Source of the DNA: an uncultured Prevotellaceae bacterium
GTDB taxonomy: Bacteria > Bacteroidota > Bacteroidia > Bacteroidales > Bacteroidaceae
Length of the DNA: 64,000 nucleotides
Assembly: GCA_902762565.1 (NCBI GenBank)
Contig: CACWOS010000010.1
Location: 1-64,000, forward strand
Direction of reading: 5' to 3'
Position numbers and translations under genes: made by a program. Under the pieces are notes generated by a model, which had not been told where the DNA came from, did not search any database, and saw only the letters and a list, made by a program, of their open reading frames with translations. Shown here in pieces: positions 24,549 through 37,500 of this stretch (the first letter of the stretch is position 1; each line of letters begins with the position of its first letter).

Positions 24549-27398
24549 TTACTTAAAGCTCCAATAGTCGAGGCGGACATCACCCTGAGCCTTGCTGAAG
24601 CAAAGATACAGGTCGTGAACACCCGTAGCACCTGTGACCTTCGTGCTGAAAGCTTTATACTTGTCAACAGAGTTTGTGCTCTTAACGGTTGCCGTACCAA
24701 TGACGGGACCTTCCTGACTGTCAAGGCGCAACGTAATGGTACAGCCAGCCTTTGCAGCCGCAGCGGCAATCATGCTGAATTGCTTGGCACCCTTACCGAA
24801 ATCGACGCCACGCAAGCGGATATACTCACCGTCGTTGATATCAAAGATATACATGTTACGCTTTCCTGTAGACGCAGGCATATCCTTCACGACACCCGTA
24901 TTCTCGATGCCCATCTTAGCAGACTTCAAACCAAAGCCCCAGTTCATAGTCTCAGCTTCCACACGGCGATAGGGGTTGAGCCAATGTAACTGCTTCATAG
25001 GTTTCTGGTCGAGCCAGTAAGGCAGTTTCTGGATGGTGCCGTCGGCATTATAGGTAATCTCCTGTGCCGAAACAGCGCGACGCTCATGGTGCTGGAAAGT
25101 CTCCAGATGCATCAAGTCATAGTTCTGACCGAAGACGTAGCTATGGCCCTGGAAATCGCAGATGCCGGGATGGTTGCCGCGGTCGCGCTGCGTAGGCTCC
25201 ATGATATAGCCCTTCCACTCCCAAGGACCTGTGGGTGAGTCGCTCATAGAATATCCGAGGGCCTCAGGACAACAGGTCGTAGCATAGCTGAGATAATACT
25301 TTCCGTTACGCTTATAGAACCACGGGCCTTCCTGATAGTTCTTCACGGCCCAGGTAGCCTTCTCACTCCAAGGTGCACGAAGGTTAATCTTGGCACGCTC
25401 TTCCTTGGCGAGACGCGACACGCCGTCCTTGGGATTGACGATATAGATGTCACCCTGGGTCGAAATCATGTCGGCATTCAACTTGGTGTAGTAGATATGT
25501 GGATTGCCCCAGTACATATAGGCCTGTCCGTCATCATCAGTATAGACGGTGGGATCGATGTCCTCCCAGTGTTCCTTCTGCCAAACAAGCGGTTGGCCGA
25601 GGGGGTCCTTGAACGGGCCGTAGGGCGAGTCGGCAACGAGTACACCGATGCCGTGACCGTGCAACGGGGCATAGAGATAGTACTTGCCGTTGCGCTCAAC
25701 CGTCTGGATGGCCCATGCTCCATTCTCGCGCGAACGCCATGAGAACTCCTTCAATGATGCCACAGCACCGTGCTCTGTCCAGTTCACCATGTCGGTGGTC
25801 GACCACAGCAGCCAGTCATACATGAAGAAGCCGGCAGAGTTGCGCTCGTTCAGATCAGGAATATCCTCGGGCGACGCATCGTGCGACGTATAGAGGAACA
25901 GTGTATCACCGATAACCAGCGGTGAGGGGTCTGCCGTGTACTTTGTTTGGAAGAGCGGCATATTCACCTGCTCCAGTCCACGCATCTCCCACCAGTCGAA
26001 GTTGAAGAGCTTCGGACCCTTACGACCTTTGAAGACGAAGTAGAGGTCGGCAGTTGCCGGCAGGTCAAGACCAGAAATAGTGCGTGAAGGCGCATTCAGG
26101 TCCTTCAGGGTAGAATAGTCCAAATCGAGGGTGATGGTCTGCCACTGCTCCCAACCACCTGTACCAGGAACATCAACGGTGCCGAGGAGTCTGCCTTTAA
26201 GACTGTCGAGACGTATCTCTATCTGACCACCACGCAGGCCACTAGCCACACGGGCCATGAATGTGCGGGGCACCTTCTTGCCGAAGTAGACATTCTGCAG
26301 TTTGATATAGTCGCCGTTGTGGATATCGGTTACATAGACACCCACCTGATCATTTTGTTCCGTCTTCACACCCTTCGAGAATGCCATCGTCTCGGCCTCC
26401 ACCTTACGGAAGGGGTCGAAAGTCGCGATAGGCTTTACGCCTTCGTCGGTAGGCATGATGGTTGGGAACGAACCGTCGGCATTATACTTAAACTCCTCAA
26501 CAGCAACGCTACGGCCAAAGCCACCACCTTTAGGCAGCTTACCCGTATGGTAGAAGAAATAGCTATGTCCGTTGAAGTCGGCGACACCGCAGTGGTTGGT
26601 AAACGACTTGGTCTCACTTAGGGGCATGATTTCGCCAGCATACTTCCAAGGACCCGTGGGCGATGGAGCGGTACTGTATGAGATATGTTCCGGCACTCCA
26701 CCAGCAGCATACAGCAACTGATAGACGCCGTTACGCTTGGTAAGCCAAGGGCCTTCCACGTACGAATCCTTATATGTCTTACCTTTCTCACGCTTGCTCA
26801 TAATCGGTCCACCAAAGGCCTCCTCTGTCATGTCGAGCTTGCCCAGTTCACCACTGTAGGAAATCATATCCTCATTCAACTTCAGGTAGTAGCACTGTGG
26901 ATTACCCCACATGAGCCATGCCTGTCCGTCGTCATCAATCATCACTGTCGGATCGATATGGTCCCATGAGCCATTCTCGAACAATGGCTTGCCCAGAGGA
27001 TCGCGGAAAGGACCCGTAGGCGAATCACCTACAGCCACACCAATAGCCATACCCTTCGAAATCTTCGAGTGGGCACAGATATACCAGTAGAACTTGCCGT
27101 TGCGCTCGATGGTCTGTCCTGCCCAGGCACGATCGTCGGCCCAGCGGAAGGTTTCCAATGCTAAGGGTGATCCATGGTCTTGCCAGTTCACCATATCCTT
27201 GGTTGAATACACGCGCCACTCCTGCATCCAGAAGAAGTCGGCATTGTCCTCGTCATGACCGGTATAGACATACATCGTACCATCATGCACCATAGGCGCA
27301 GGATCGCTTGTGAACCAGGTCTGTACAAAAGGGTTCTGCGCCATAGCTGCCGAAGCAGCCAGGCACAAGCCCAAAGTTGATAATAGTTTCTTTGTCAT
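24549..27398 (-). CDS. tandem GH43-CBM6-GH43-CBM6 xylanolytic enzyme
   Basis: 949-residue secreted enzyme with two complete GH43/CBM6 units. Unit 1 has its catalytic domain at about 22-320 (base in TWFTSDPAPMV, modulator in DHIDPTVMIDD, acid in SYVEGPWLT), with CBM6 at about 330-470. Unit 2 has its catalytic domain at about 480-795 (KYTADPSPLV, EDIDPTVYTDD, NYQEGPWFYK), with CBM6 at about 808-949. All key acidic residues are present in both, so both sites should be active and may differ in specificity, for example beta-xylosidase and alpha-arabinofuranosidase. Roughly twice the length of a usual GH43-CBM6 protein, it arose by internal duplication. It sits between GH10-CE1 and another GH43 in the same operon. 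Confidence 0.87.
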   Translation of the reverse strand: MTKKLLSTLGLCLAASAAMAQNPFVQTWFTSDPAPMVHDGTMYVYTGHDEDNADFFWMQEWRVYSTKDMVNWQDHGSPLALETFRWADDRAWAGQTIERNGKFYWYICAHSKISKGMAIGVAVGDSPTGPFRDPLGKPLFENGSWDHIDPTVMIDDDGQAWLMWGNPQCYYLKLNEDMISYSGELGKLDMTEEAFGGPIMSKREKGKTYKDSYVEGPWLTKRNGVYQLLYAAGGVPEHISYSTAPSPTGPWKYAGEIMPLSETKSFTNHCGVADFNGHSYFFYHTGKLPKGGGFGRSVAVEEFKYNADGSFPTIMPTDEGVKPIATFDPFRKVEAETMAFSKGVKTEQNDQVGVYVTDIHNGDYIKLQNVYFGKKVPRTFMARVASGLRGGQIEIRLDSLKGRLLGTVDVPGTGGWEQWQTITLDLDYSTLKDLNAPSRTISGLDLPATADLYFVFKGRKGPKLFNFDWWEMRGLEQVNMPLFQTKYTADPSPLVIGDTLFLYTSHDASPEDIPDLNERNSAGFFMYDWLLWSTTDMVNWTEHGAVASLKEFSWRSRENGAWAIQTVERNGKYYLYAPLHGHGIGVLVADSPYGPFKDPLGQPLVWQKEHWEDIDPTVYTDDDGQAYMYWGNPHIYYTKLNADMISTQGDIYIVNPKDGVSRLAKEERAKINLRAPWSEKATWAVKNYQEGPWFYKRNGKYYLSYATTCCPEALGYSMSDSPTGPWEWKGYIMEPTQRDRGNHPGICDFQGHSYVFGQNYDLMHLETFQHHERRAVSAQEITYNADGTIQKLPYWLDQKPMKQLHWLNPYRRVEAETMNWGFGLKSAKMGIENTGVVKDMPASTGKRNMYIFDINDGEYIRLRGVDFGKGAKQFSMIAAAAAKAGCTITLRLDSQEGPVIGTATVKSTNSVDKYKAFSTKVTGATGVHDLYLCFSKAQGDVRLDYWSFK

Positions 27399-27413
27399 TC
27401 ACTTTGTGTTTTT

Positions 27414-27473
27414 GCAGCGGACAACAGCAGACTTTTTTCGGACTATTCGTGTTAGTCCGTGTTAGTCCGCTGC
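27414..27473 (-). repeat. intergenic hairpin between GH43 and GH10 genes, copy 2
   Basis: The outer arms GCAGCGGAC and GTCCGCTGC match those at 24483-24541, and the flanks (TCATTCACTTT on one side, TAAATTATTACTTAAA on the other) are nearly the same. The interior has a GTGTTAGTCC direct repeat instead of the inner palindrome. It was probably duplicated with the GH43 gene. Confidence 0.7.
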
Positions 27474-27480
27474 TAAATTA

Positions 27481-29712
<2,232 letters not shown>

Positions 29713-29719
29713 TTAACTC

Positions 29720-32311
29720 TTACTTCTTAACTTCCACCTCCATACGCTTGAGGTCTTGGTCTACCGAACTGGTGCCGACGAGAATCTCATACTTGCCGGG
29801 CTTCACACGCATGGTGTTGGTCTCAGCATCCCAGAACTCGAACGCCTTCCTGTTCAACGACAGCGCAACTGTCGATGTCTGACCAGCTTTTACGTCCACA
29901 CGTTCAAAGGCACGTAACGACTTCAGCGGTCCATTAGGATCCTGCAGGTTACGGATGTAGAGCTGTACGACTTCCGTGCCGTCCATCTTACCTGTATTAG
30001 CCACTTCGACCGTCACCTTTCCGTTGCCGTCTGCTCCGACTTCTGCCTTCTGCCCCTTGACTTCATAGTTTGTATAGCTCAAGCCATAGCCAAAGGGATA
30101 CAGGGCATCAGTGAAGTAGCGGTAGGTACGGCCCTTCATCGAATAGTCCTCGTAGTCAGGCAACTGACTGGTACTCTTATAGAATGTGACAGGCAGTTTT
30201 CCTGATGGATTATAGTCGCCGAAGAGCACGTCGGCCACAGCCGTACCACCCTCCTGACCGGGATACCAAGCCTGCACGATGGCATCGCAGGTTTCCGTCT
30301 CAGGTTGCAGGGCGATACATGAGCCCGAACAGTTGACAAAGATGACCTGTTTGCCAGCAGCCTTCAGCGCCTTCAGGAATTCGCGCTGCACCTTTGGCAG
30401 CTCGATATTGGTACGGTCACCACCTTTGAAACCTTCTATGTCCACAGGCATTTCCTCACCCTCAAGAGCTGGCGAGATACCGCCCACAAAGATGACCTTA
30501 TCAATACCTTTCAGCTTGGCAATGGTCTCTTGGTAGTCGATGGGATGCTCCTTAGCAATGTTGATAGCCAGATTGGCATTGTATGTCGGAACATGTGAGA
30601 AGCGCACCTCTATCTTGTAGATCTTGCCTTTCTCGGCCTGGATAGCCACACGGTTGGGGGTGGTACGCCAGATGTGGTGACGGAACTTCTGCTGTCCGTC
30701 GATATAGAGTTCGAAATGGCCGCAACCATCCACGTTCACAACATATTCACCTGCCTCCTGAGGGGTGAAGACGGTCTCATATTTAGCCGAGAAGTCTTCG
30801 AGCTGTACGCCAGGGGCGAAGTTATGCATACCAAATGTGGTCACAGCCAGTGGTGTGGTATAGTACTGCGTAGTCACAGGTTTACCTTCCATGAGGCGAT
30901 TGTTCCAGAAGGTGCCCTTCAGGCCCTTCTTGCCTTCGAAGCTGCACTGTGAAGCCATGAGGCATTCCATCACCTTGTCGTATGTCAGGTCACAACCCTG
31001 CGCATAGAACAGTTTCTTAGTCTTAGCCTTAATACCATCGAGGATAGTAACGGTATGGTTAGGCTGACCGTTATAATTACCCCACATCATGGGCGTATTG
31101 TTGGCATTAGGACCAATCACGGCAACCTTCTCCTTCTTGCTCAGCGGCAGAATATTGTTGTTTTGAAGCAGCACGATGGTCTGACGGGCCATATCCAGCG
31201 AGAGATTGGCCGATGCCTTGGTCGACATAGCCGAATAAGGAATCTTCGACCACTCCACCAACGAGGGATCGTCCATCTCGCCCAAGTCAAAACGGCCCTC
31301 CAACAGTCGGATGACATGCTTGTCGACTTCTGCCTCTGTGATAAAGCCACGACGCACAGCCTCAGGAATGCTCTTATAGGCATAGCCGTAGCCACACTCC
31401 ACGTCCGTACCTGCTATCGTAGCCTTGGCCGAAGCATGAACAGGACTCGACGATGACTTATGTGAGTCATAGAAGTCTGAAATGGCGCCACAGTCACTCA
31501 CGACCAGATACTTAAAGCCCCATTCGTCGCGAAGGATGGTTTGCAACAGACGGTATGAGCCACAACAAGGGTCATCGTCCAGACGCTGGTAGGCACACAT
31601 CACCTCGCGCACCTGAGCATCCTGCACCAGTGCTTTGAAGGCTGGCATATAGGTTTCCCACATATCGCGTGGCGACACGTTGGTTAGATTAGCTGAATGG
31701 CGCGTATATTCAGGACCGCTGTGTACGGCATAATGCTTGGCACAAGCCCACAGTTTTCGGTACTTGGCCGTTTCCGGTCCCTGCAGACCTTTCACCACCT
31801 GCACACCCATGACCGAAGTCAGGTAGGGGTCCTCGCCATAGGTCTCCTGTCCCCTGCCCCATCGTGGGTCGCGGAAGATGTTGACGTTGGGTGTCCACAC
31901 CGAGAGGCTGTGGAATTTCTCGTCCTCACCAGAGCCACGCTGCATACGCTCGTTGTACTGGGCACGGAATTCCGTTGAAGCCACGTCAAAACACTTATAG
32001 AGCAAATTCGGATTAAATGACGCAGCCATGGCCACTGGCTCAGGGAACACAGTCACGTTACCCTGATTGGCTGCACCGTGCAGTGCCTCACTCCACCAGA
32101 AGAACTTCTTAATGCCCAAACGCGGAATAGCCGGACTCTCGTCCAACATCAGCATTGCTTTCTCTTCCAAGGTCAACCGTGAACATAAATCCTTGGCACG
32201 CTCCAATGCCGACAAGTTTGGATTTTTGTAGGGATATTCCTGTGCATTGACTGTTTGAGCCGTTGCCGTCAGCGTCAAAAGACACGCAGCGATGGTTGTC
32301 TTCAATTTCAT
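29720..32311 (-). CDS. GH3 beta-xylosidase with PA14 insertion
   Basis: 863-residue secreted enzyme (signal peptide MKLKTTIAACLLTLTATAQT; I use the ATG at 32311, since the extra ten codons from 32341 lie across the promoter). GH3 barrel at about 35-370, with the nucleophile Asp in LVVSDCGAISD (about 274). The alpha/beta sandwich starts near 385 and is interrupted by a PA14 domain at about 455-590 (FWNNRLMEGKP, YVVNVDGCGHFELYIDGQQ). The C-terminal Fn3-like domain includes YPFGYGLSYTNYE. It removes xylose from xylo-oligosaccharides in the periplasm. It is the first gene of the operon GH3 > GH10-CE1 > GH43 > GH43 > GH43, with an activator-type promoter directly upstream. Confidence 0.9.
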   Translation of the reverse strand: MKLKTTIAACLLTLTATAQTVNAQEYPYKNPNLSALERAKDLCSRLTLEEKAMLMLDESPAIPRLGIKKFFWWSEALHGAANQGNVTVFPEPVAMAASFNPNLLYKCFDVASTEFRAQYNERMQRGSGEDEKFHSLSVWTPNVNIFRDPRWGRGQETYGEDPYLTSVMGVQVVKGLQGPETAKYRKLWACAKHYAVHSGPEYTRHSANLTNVSPRDMWETYMPAFKALVQDAQVREVMCAYQRLDDDPCCGSYRLLQTILRDEWGFKYLVVSDCGAISDFYDSHKSSSSPVHASAKATIAGTDVECGYGYAYKSIPEAVRRGFITEAEVDKHVIRLLEGRFDLGEMDDPSLVEWSKIPYSAMSTKASANLSLDMARQTIVLLQNNNILPLSKKEKVAVIGPNANNTPMMWGNYNGQPNHTVTILDGIKAKTKKLFYAQGCDLTYDKVMECLMASQCSFEGKKGLKGTFWNNRLMEGKPVTTQYYTTPLAVTTFGMHNFAPGVQLEDFSAKYETVFTPQEAGEYVVNVDGCGHFELYIDGQQKFRHHIWRTTPNRVAIQAEKGKIYKIEVRFSHVPTYNANLAINIAKEHPIDYQETIAKLKGIDKVIFVGGISPALEGEEMPVDIEGFKGGDRTNIELPKVQREFLKALKAAGKQVIFVNCSGSCIALQPETETCDAIVQAWYPGQEGGTAVADVLFGDYNPSGKLPVTFYKSTSQLPDYEDYSMKGRTYRYFTDALYPFGYGLSYTNYEVKGQKAEVGADGNGKVTVEVANTGKMDGTEVVQLYIRNLQDPNGPLKSLRAFERVDVKAGQTSTVALSLNRKAFEFWDAETNTMRVKPGKYEILVGTSSVDQDLKRMEVEVKK

Positions 32312-32337
32312 ATCGTTATCCGTTTTAATAGTTTGCT

Positions 32338-32404
32338 GCAAAGGTACAAAATAATCCGCACGTGGATAGTTGCGAATGTATCAAATACTTTCGTTGATGT
32401 AGCA
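32338..32404 (-). promoter_or_regulatory. promoter of the GH3-GH10 operon with PUL activator site
   Basis: The minus-strand -7 box TACCTTTG lies at 32338-32345. A 27-bp conserved site lies at 32378-32404, 33 bp further upstream (plus-strand ends GTATCAAATACTTTCG and TTGATGTAGCA). No good -33 hexamer exists, fitting activator dependence. The same arrangement precedes SusC and the operons starting at 46396 and 59211. Confidence 0.75.
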
Positions 32405-32469
32405 TGGCACAGGAAACGGGGGCATAGCGATACGTTTTCCATAGTAAATGCAAAAGACAGTGATAAACA

Positions 32470-32503
32470 AAGAAGGCTCCTCACTAATGTGAAGTGCCTT
32501 CTT
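32470..32503 (-). terminator. terminator of the SusC/SusD operon
   Basis: AAGAAGGC and GCCTTCTT form an 8-bp stem extended by CTTCAC/GTGAGG-like pairing, followed on the minus strand by a T-rich tail. It lies 29 bases after the SusD stop and before the GH3 promoter. Confidence 0.65.
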
Positions 32504-32531
32504 ATTATCGATGTCTTGTAGACAAGAGGTA

Positions 32532-34496
32532 TTACTCAACAACTGTTAAGTAAACAGGATTCTGCTTCAGAGCCTTGTTCTTCAGCAACTCATCTGTTGG
32601 GATAGGCATGAAGTACTTAGCTTCGTTGGGCTCCCAATCACGATAGTAGTGCCAGTTCTTGCTCTTATTAGGATTATCCTTAGGCAGACCAACACCCTTC
32701 GGGTAGTCACATTCTACGTGGGTCTTCAAAATCTCACTACGGAAGAGGTCGTGCTTCAGGTTCCACTCCTGATTGAACTCCTTACGACGCTCCTGTAGCA
32801 GAGCAACCTCCCAAGCCTTAGCCTTACCAGCGAATGGCTTACAAAGAGTCTCCTCAGTACCAGTAATATTAACCTTCATACCATTGTTGACCATATCGGT
32901 ATAAACAGTCTTAGCAGAAGGAACTGTAACCGTCTGGGTGCTGAAGGGAACGGGATAATAGTCACGTGAACTGTCGTAACCACCATAACCCCATTGAGCT
33001 TCTGAAGCCATGTTCTTGTAGTATGGAGTGAACTTGGCAGTCAGTTCATCAGCATAACCAACCTCATCATTACCGAAGGCACGGTTACGAATCTTGTCGA
33101 TGATAGACCAAGCAGTTGCATCGTCGTCACCATTCAGACGGAACAGACACTCAGCATAGTCGAGCAACACTCCAGAGTAGCGCTTATAGTAGTAGTGGCA
33201 GGGAGAGTGTGGAATATCCCACTGACAACGAGCCAGACGCCAGTACTTCATCGACCAGACAGCAGGAGCGTACTCACCATCATTGTTACGGAACATGAAG
33301 TTGTTGTTTTCTGCATGAACAGGGGCAGTACGGTCATTCAGATTATCCTGAACTTTACCATCTGGGCCATCCAGACCGATGGTACACTGTACGAACGGAT
33401 TGTAGCCATAGGTCTGTGGACAGCGATATTCCTCAGGCAGTTCAGCAATAGGTGAGGTACAGAAAGAATAGTCACGACGCTTGTCGCCCTTTTCAAAGAG
33501 GAAATAAAGCTCCCAAGAGTTGTACTGTGAACCCCAGCCACCACCACCATTGGTAGAAGCAGAGAAGAAATTATTGAAGATATGGCTGTCGAGTCCCCAG
33601 TTAGCATAGTTACCCTTACCCATATCCATAACCACCTGCCAAACGGCCTCTTTAGACCAAGCCTCGTCACCGTCCCACAGTGTAGAGTAAGATCTGTTAA
33701 GTTCGTAGGTACCACTATTAATAACATCCTCCAGGGCAGCCTTAGCCAGCTGAAGAGCAGCTGTGCTAGTAGCATTGTCACCAGCAGCACGGGCGCGGAA
33801 AGCCTTCCACATATAGGCCTCAGCAAGATACGACTCTGCCATACCCTTGGTAGCACGACCATACTCTCCATTATACGGAGTCCAATTCAAATCGGCTGTA
33901 GCATCCTTTAAATCGGTGATGATGAAGTCCCAGAGTTCCATATCGTTTTCAACAGCAGGCTTTGTAGGATTGGTTACGTACGTCTCACCAGTAGACAGTG
34001 CAGGCACCTTGCCCCAGTTCTGAGCCAGGAACATATAGAAGTAAGCACGCAGAGCCTTAGCCTCACCGCGCATATACTTATATGAACTCCAAGTATTCTC
34101 GGCACCACTGCCTTCCAGACCAGCCAGGAACACGTTTGCACGGTCAACGGCACGGTAAGCATACTGCCAACCTTTGCGCAGTTCCTCTTCATCAGCTGTC
34201 CAGTTTTGGATACCCCAGTTGACATCCCAACCTGTAGCCTGAGTATCAAGTGTGGGGTGACAGCCAAGGAACAACTGTGGTTTGTAGTTCCAACCATCGG
34301 CAATAGTGCCATCTGGGAATAGACAGTCATAGATACCCGTCAAACCGCTTTGAGCATTCGCCTCACTGGCGTACATAACGTCTGCGGGCAGAATGTCGTA
34401 ATGATTCACCTCCAGGAAGTCTTCGCCACATGACGTAAAGCCTAAGGTTGCAACACCCAGAGCAGCAATCAGTAATGATTTATTTATTGTTTTCAT
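32532..34496 (-). CDS. susD-like: SusD/RagB-family outer-membrane glycan-binding lipoprotein
   Basis: 654-residue lipoprotein (lipobox FTSC, cysteine 23, then GEDFLEV). The typical SusD start is seen: FLEVNHYDILP, then NAQSGLTGIYDCLF. TPR-like helical repeats follow (RGEAKALRAYFYMFLAQNWG at about 145-165, AESYLAEAYMWKAFRARAAG near 220), and the usual end holds LLQERRKEFNQEWNLKHDLFR and YFMPIPTDELLKN. It forms the lid over the paired SusC channel and binds xylan-derived oligosaccharides at the surface. It follows SusC by 32 bases and is closed by a terminator. At 654 residues it is somewhat longer than the common 500-600. Confidence 0.93.
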   Translation of the reverse strand: MKTINKSLLIAALGVATLGFTSCGEDFLEVNHYDILPADVMYASEANAQSGLTGIYDCLFPDGTIADGWNYKPQLFLGCHPTLDTQATGWDVNWGIQNWTADEEELRKGWQYAYRAVDRANVFLAGLEGSGAENTWSSYKYMRGEAKALRAYFYMFLAQNWGKVPALSTGETYVTNPTKPAVENDMELWDFIITDLKDATADLNWTPYNGEYGRATKGMAESYLAEAYMWKAFRARAAGDNATSTAALQLAKAALEDVINSGTYELNRSYSTLWDGDEAWSKEAVWQVVMDMGKGNYANWGLDSHIFNNFFSASTNGGGGWGSQYNSWELYFLFEKGDKRRDYSFCTSPIAELPEEYRCPQTYGYNPFVQCTIGLDGPDGKVQDNLNDRTAPVHAENNNFMFRNNDGEYAPAVWSMKYWRLARCQWDIPHSPCHYYYKRYSGVLLDYAECLFRLNGDDDATAWSIIDKIRNRAFGNDEVGYADELTAKFTPYYKNMASEAQWGYGGYDSSRDYYPVPFSTQTVTVPSAKTVYTDMVNNGMKVNITGTEETLCKPFAGKAKAWEVALLQERRKEFNQEWNLKHDLFRSEILKTHVECDYPKGVGLPKDNPNKSKNWHYYRDWEPNEAKYFMPIPTDELLKNKALKQNPVYLTVVE

Positions 34497-34528
34497 TGTT
34501 TTCTGATTTTATTGTTATTTTAAGTGTG

Positions 34529-37500
34529 TTAGAACTGAACGTTAAGACCAAGTGAATAAGTACGAGGTGAAGGATAACGACCAGTGTCAAGACCTGTGAA
34601 CACAAGAGAACCCTGACCGCACTCGGGATCGCCATATTTGTTGTAAGGCGAGATGCAGCACAAATTGCTAATTGACAGGCTGATACGAGCAGACGTGAGC
34701 TTCAGAGGAGCAATGAGCTTGCGATCGAAAGAGTAACCAATCTGAATATTGTTAATCTTCAGGAAGTTGCCGTTCTTAACCCACAGGTTAGAGCAACGGG
34801 TATTGTGGTTGTTGTCGAGGATAACCAGACGAGGCAGCGTACCACCCTTGTTAGTCTCTGACCATGCATTGCTAAGTGCATCCTTCAACACTGCATTGAC
34901 AGACTCGTCACCACTACCGACAGACTCGAGACGCATAGCTGAGTAAGAAAGGATGTCCTGTCCCAGTACACCATAAGTGTAAACAGAGAAGTCCCAGTTC
35001 TTATAAGAAGCGTTCAGATTCAAACCGAAGTTGAACTTGGGGAATCCGTTGCCAATGATAGTCATATCATTGTCGTCAACAATACCATCACCGTTTATGT
35101 CCTTGAAGCGTGCATCGCCAGGAGCCGTGAACTTATTCTGAGCATAGATAGAATTGACCTCATCCTGAGTAGCATCTGGGTGAGAAGCCTTATATTTGTC
35201 TCTTGCTATCTTGTTCAGGTCATCAATTTCTTGCTGGTTCTGGAAAATACCTTCATAAATGTATCCGAAATATGAACCTACTGCATAACCCTCACGGCAA
35301 ACTGAGTGGTTAGCCCAGAAGAAACCGTTGGTATCCACAGCCTGTACGTTAGAACCGTCGGTGTTTGAACCGTCGTTACCGCCACCACAGGCATTGAAGA
35401 TGTCGTCGTCAAGTTTGGTGATCTTGTTGCTCAGCGTAGAACCAGTTAAGGTTGCACCAATTGTCCAGTCCTTGTTCAAACGCTTGTTGTAGCTGACGCT
35501 GAACTCGAAACCACGGTTGCGAATCTCACCGGCATTGGTATATACGTTGTCGAAACCAGTAGAACGACGTACGCTCTTGTAAAGCAACATATCCTTAGAG
35601 TAACGTACGAAGTAGTCAAGAGCAACATTCAGATCGCCATTTAGCAGAGAGAAGTCCAAACCGATGTTGGTCTGCTCGTTGGTCTCCCACTTCAAATTGG
35701 TATCAATAACCTTGGCATATGACATACCGCTAGCAGTTGTGAAGGTATTTGTACCAGAACCGAGGTTATAGAAATGATACATATTGCTGGCTGTACTAAG
35801 CTGGTTAACACTCAGGTTTGTAGGTGAACCTGCATTACCTGTCTGACCCCAACCAAGACGGAGTTTCAGGTTGCTGATCCACTTAATATCCTTCATGAAC
35901 GGCTCTTCGCTAATACGCCAAGAAGCAGCTACTGAGGGGAAGGTACCCCAACGGTTACCAGCACCGAAGTTTGACGAACCGTCGCGACGTACGGTGGCAG
36001 TCAAGTTATAACGGTTCATGAAGCTGTACATCACACGTCCGAAATAAGAGACGAAACGAGTTTCGGCATTGAAAGCGCCGCTACCCTTACGTGAATCTTC
36101 ATTCTGAGTCAGGCCCAAATCACGGATCATACCATCCTTCGGGAAAGTGTCAGCACCAGCAGATACCCAAGAACCATAATTCTTGCTAACAGAGTAACCA
36201 ATCATTGCGGTAACGTCATGAATGTCGTTCGACCAGTTGTAGGTCAGATAAGTCTCCAAGCCCTTGGTATAGCCAGTGCTCTGGCTCAGATTGAAGCTGT
36301 TATTGGCATTTGCACCGCCTTTCACGTATGTCTCCTGATAAGACTCTGTGAGCTGACCATTGTTATATGATCCAACTTTATTGTAACGGTAAGAAGGATT
36401 TGTCCAACTGTAGCTATCATTGCTGCTATAGTCATAAGAGAAGATTGACTTCAGGTGCAGTCCCTTAAAGAACGTAATGTCAGCATATACGTTAGCCAAC
36501 AAACGATTCTGACGCTGGGGATTATCGATACTCATCTGGGCAGCATAGTAGTTATCCTGACCACCGAGCAACTCACCACCTGAACCAGAGAGATACTGAT
36601 AAACGCCATAAGTACCATCAGGATTTACCACATTAGGACTAACATGATACTTATATGTCTTACCATAATTCGGTGAAGTCACATCATCTGTCAAGTCTGT
36701 AGTCTCAGAGATATAATCCATTGTCGGAGGCAGTGAAGCATAGTCACGCATTGACGACAAGTTACCGTTATTGTTCACACCGCGGTTGCTACCGTGTGAC
36801 TTGCTGTGGGTGAAGTTAATGTCACCACCTACTTCAATAAAGTTGGTTGCCTGAGCCTTGAAGGTACCACGGAGGTTCATACGTTTGTAGCTAGTGTTAA
36901 CAACAATACCCTGGTTGTTCAAGTAGCCTGCAGAGAAGTTACCCTGAATCTTATCCGTACCACCACTAGCTGTTACTGTGTAGTTCTGACGCCAAGCAGC
37001 ACGAGTCATTTCCTTCTGCCAGTCGATATACTTGCGTGTGCCATCATACTCAGCATTCCAGATAGACATACCAGGCTGGCCGCCAGTAGCACCGCGAGCC
37101 AGACGAATCTCCTGAGCATAACCGTCTGCATCTACTGTATCATAGTAATGAGAAACAGTTTGGATACCCCAGTTAGCAGCAAACTCCACATGAGCGGCAC
37201 CCTTAGTACCATGCTTGGTGGTGATCATAACAACACCGTTTGCACCACGAGAACCGTAGATAGCGGTAGCAGAAGCATCCTTCAGAATTTCGATGCTCTG
37301 GATGTCCTGAGGATTCAAGAAGTTAGCATTGTTACCAACCTGTACACCGTCTACGACATAAAGAGGAGAAGCATCACCATTGATAGTACCGACACCACGG
37401 ATACGTACCTGAGACAAAGCATCAGGAGCACCGTCCTGCTGAGTAACAATCACACCAGGAGCAGCACCCTTCAAACCGTCAGCCAGGTTGATGGGCACCT

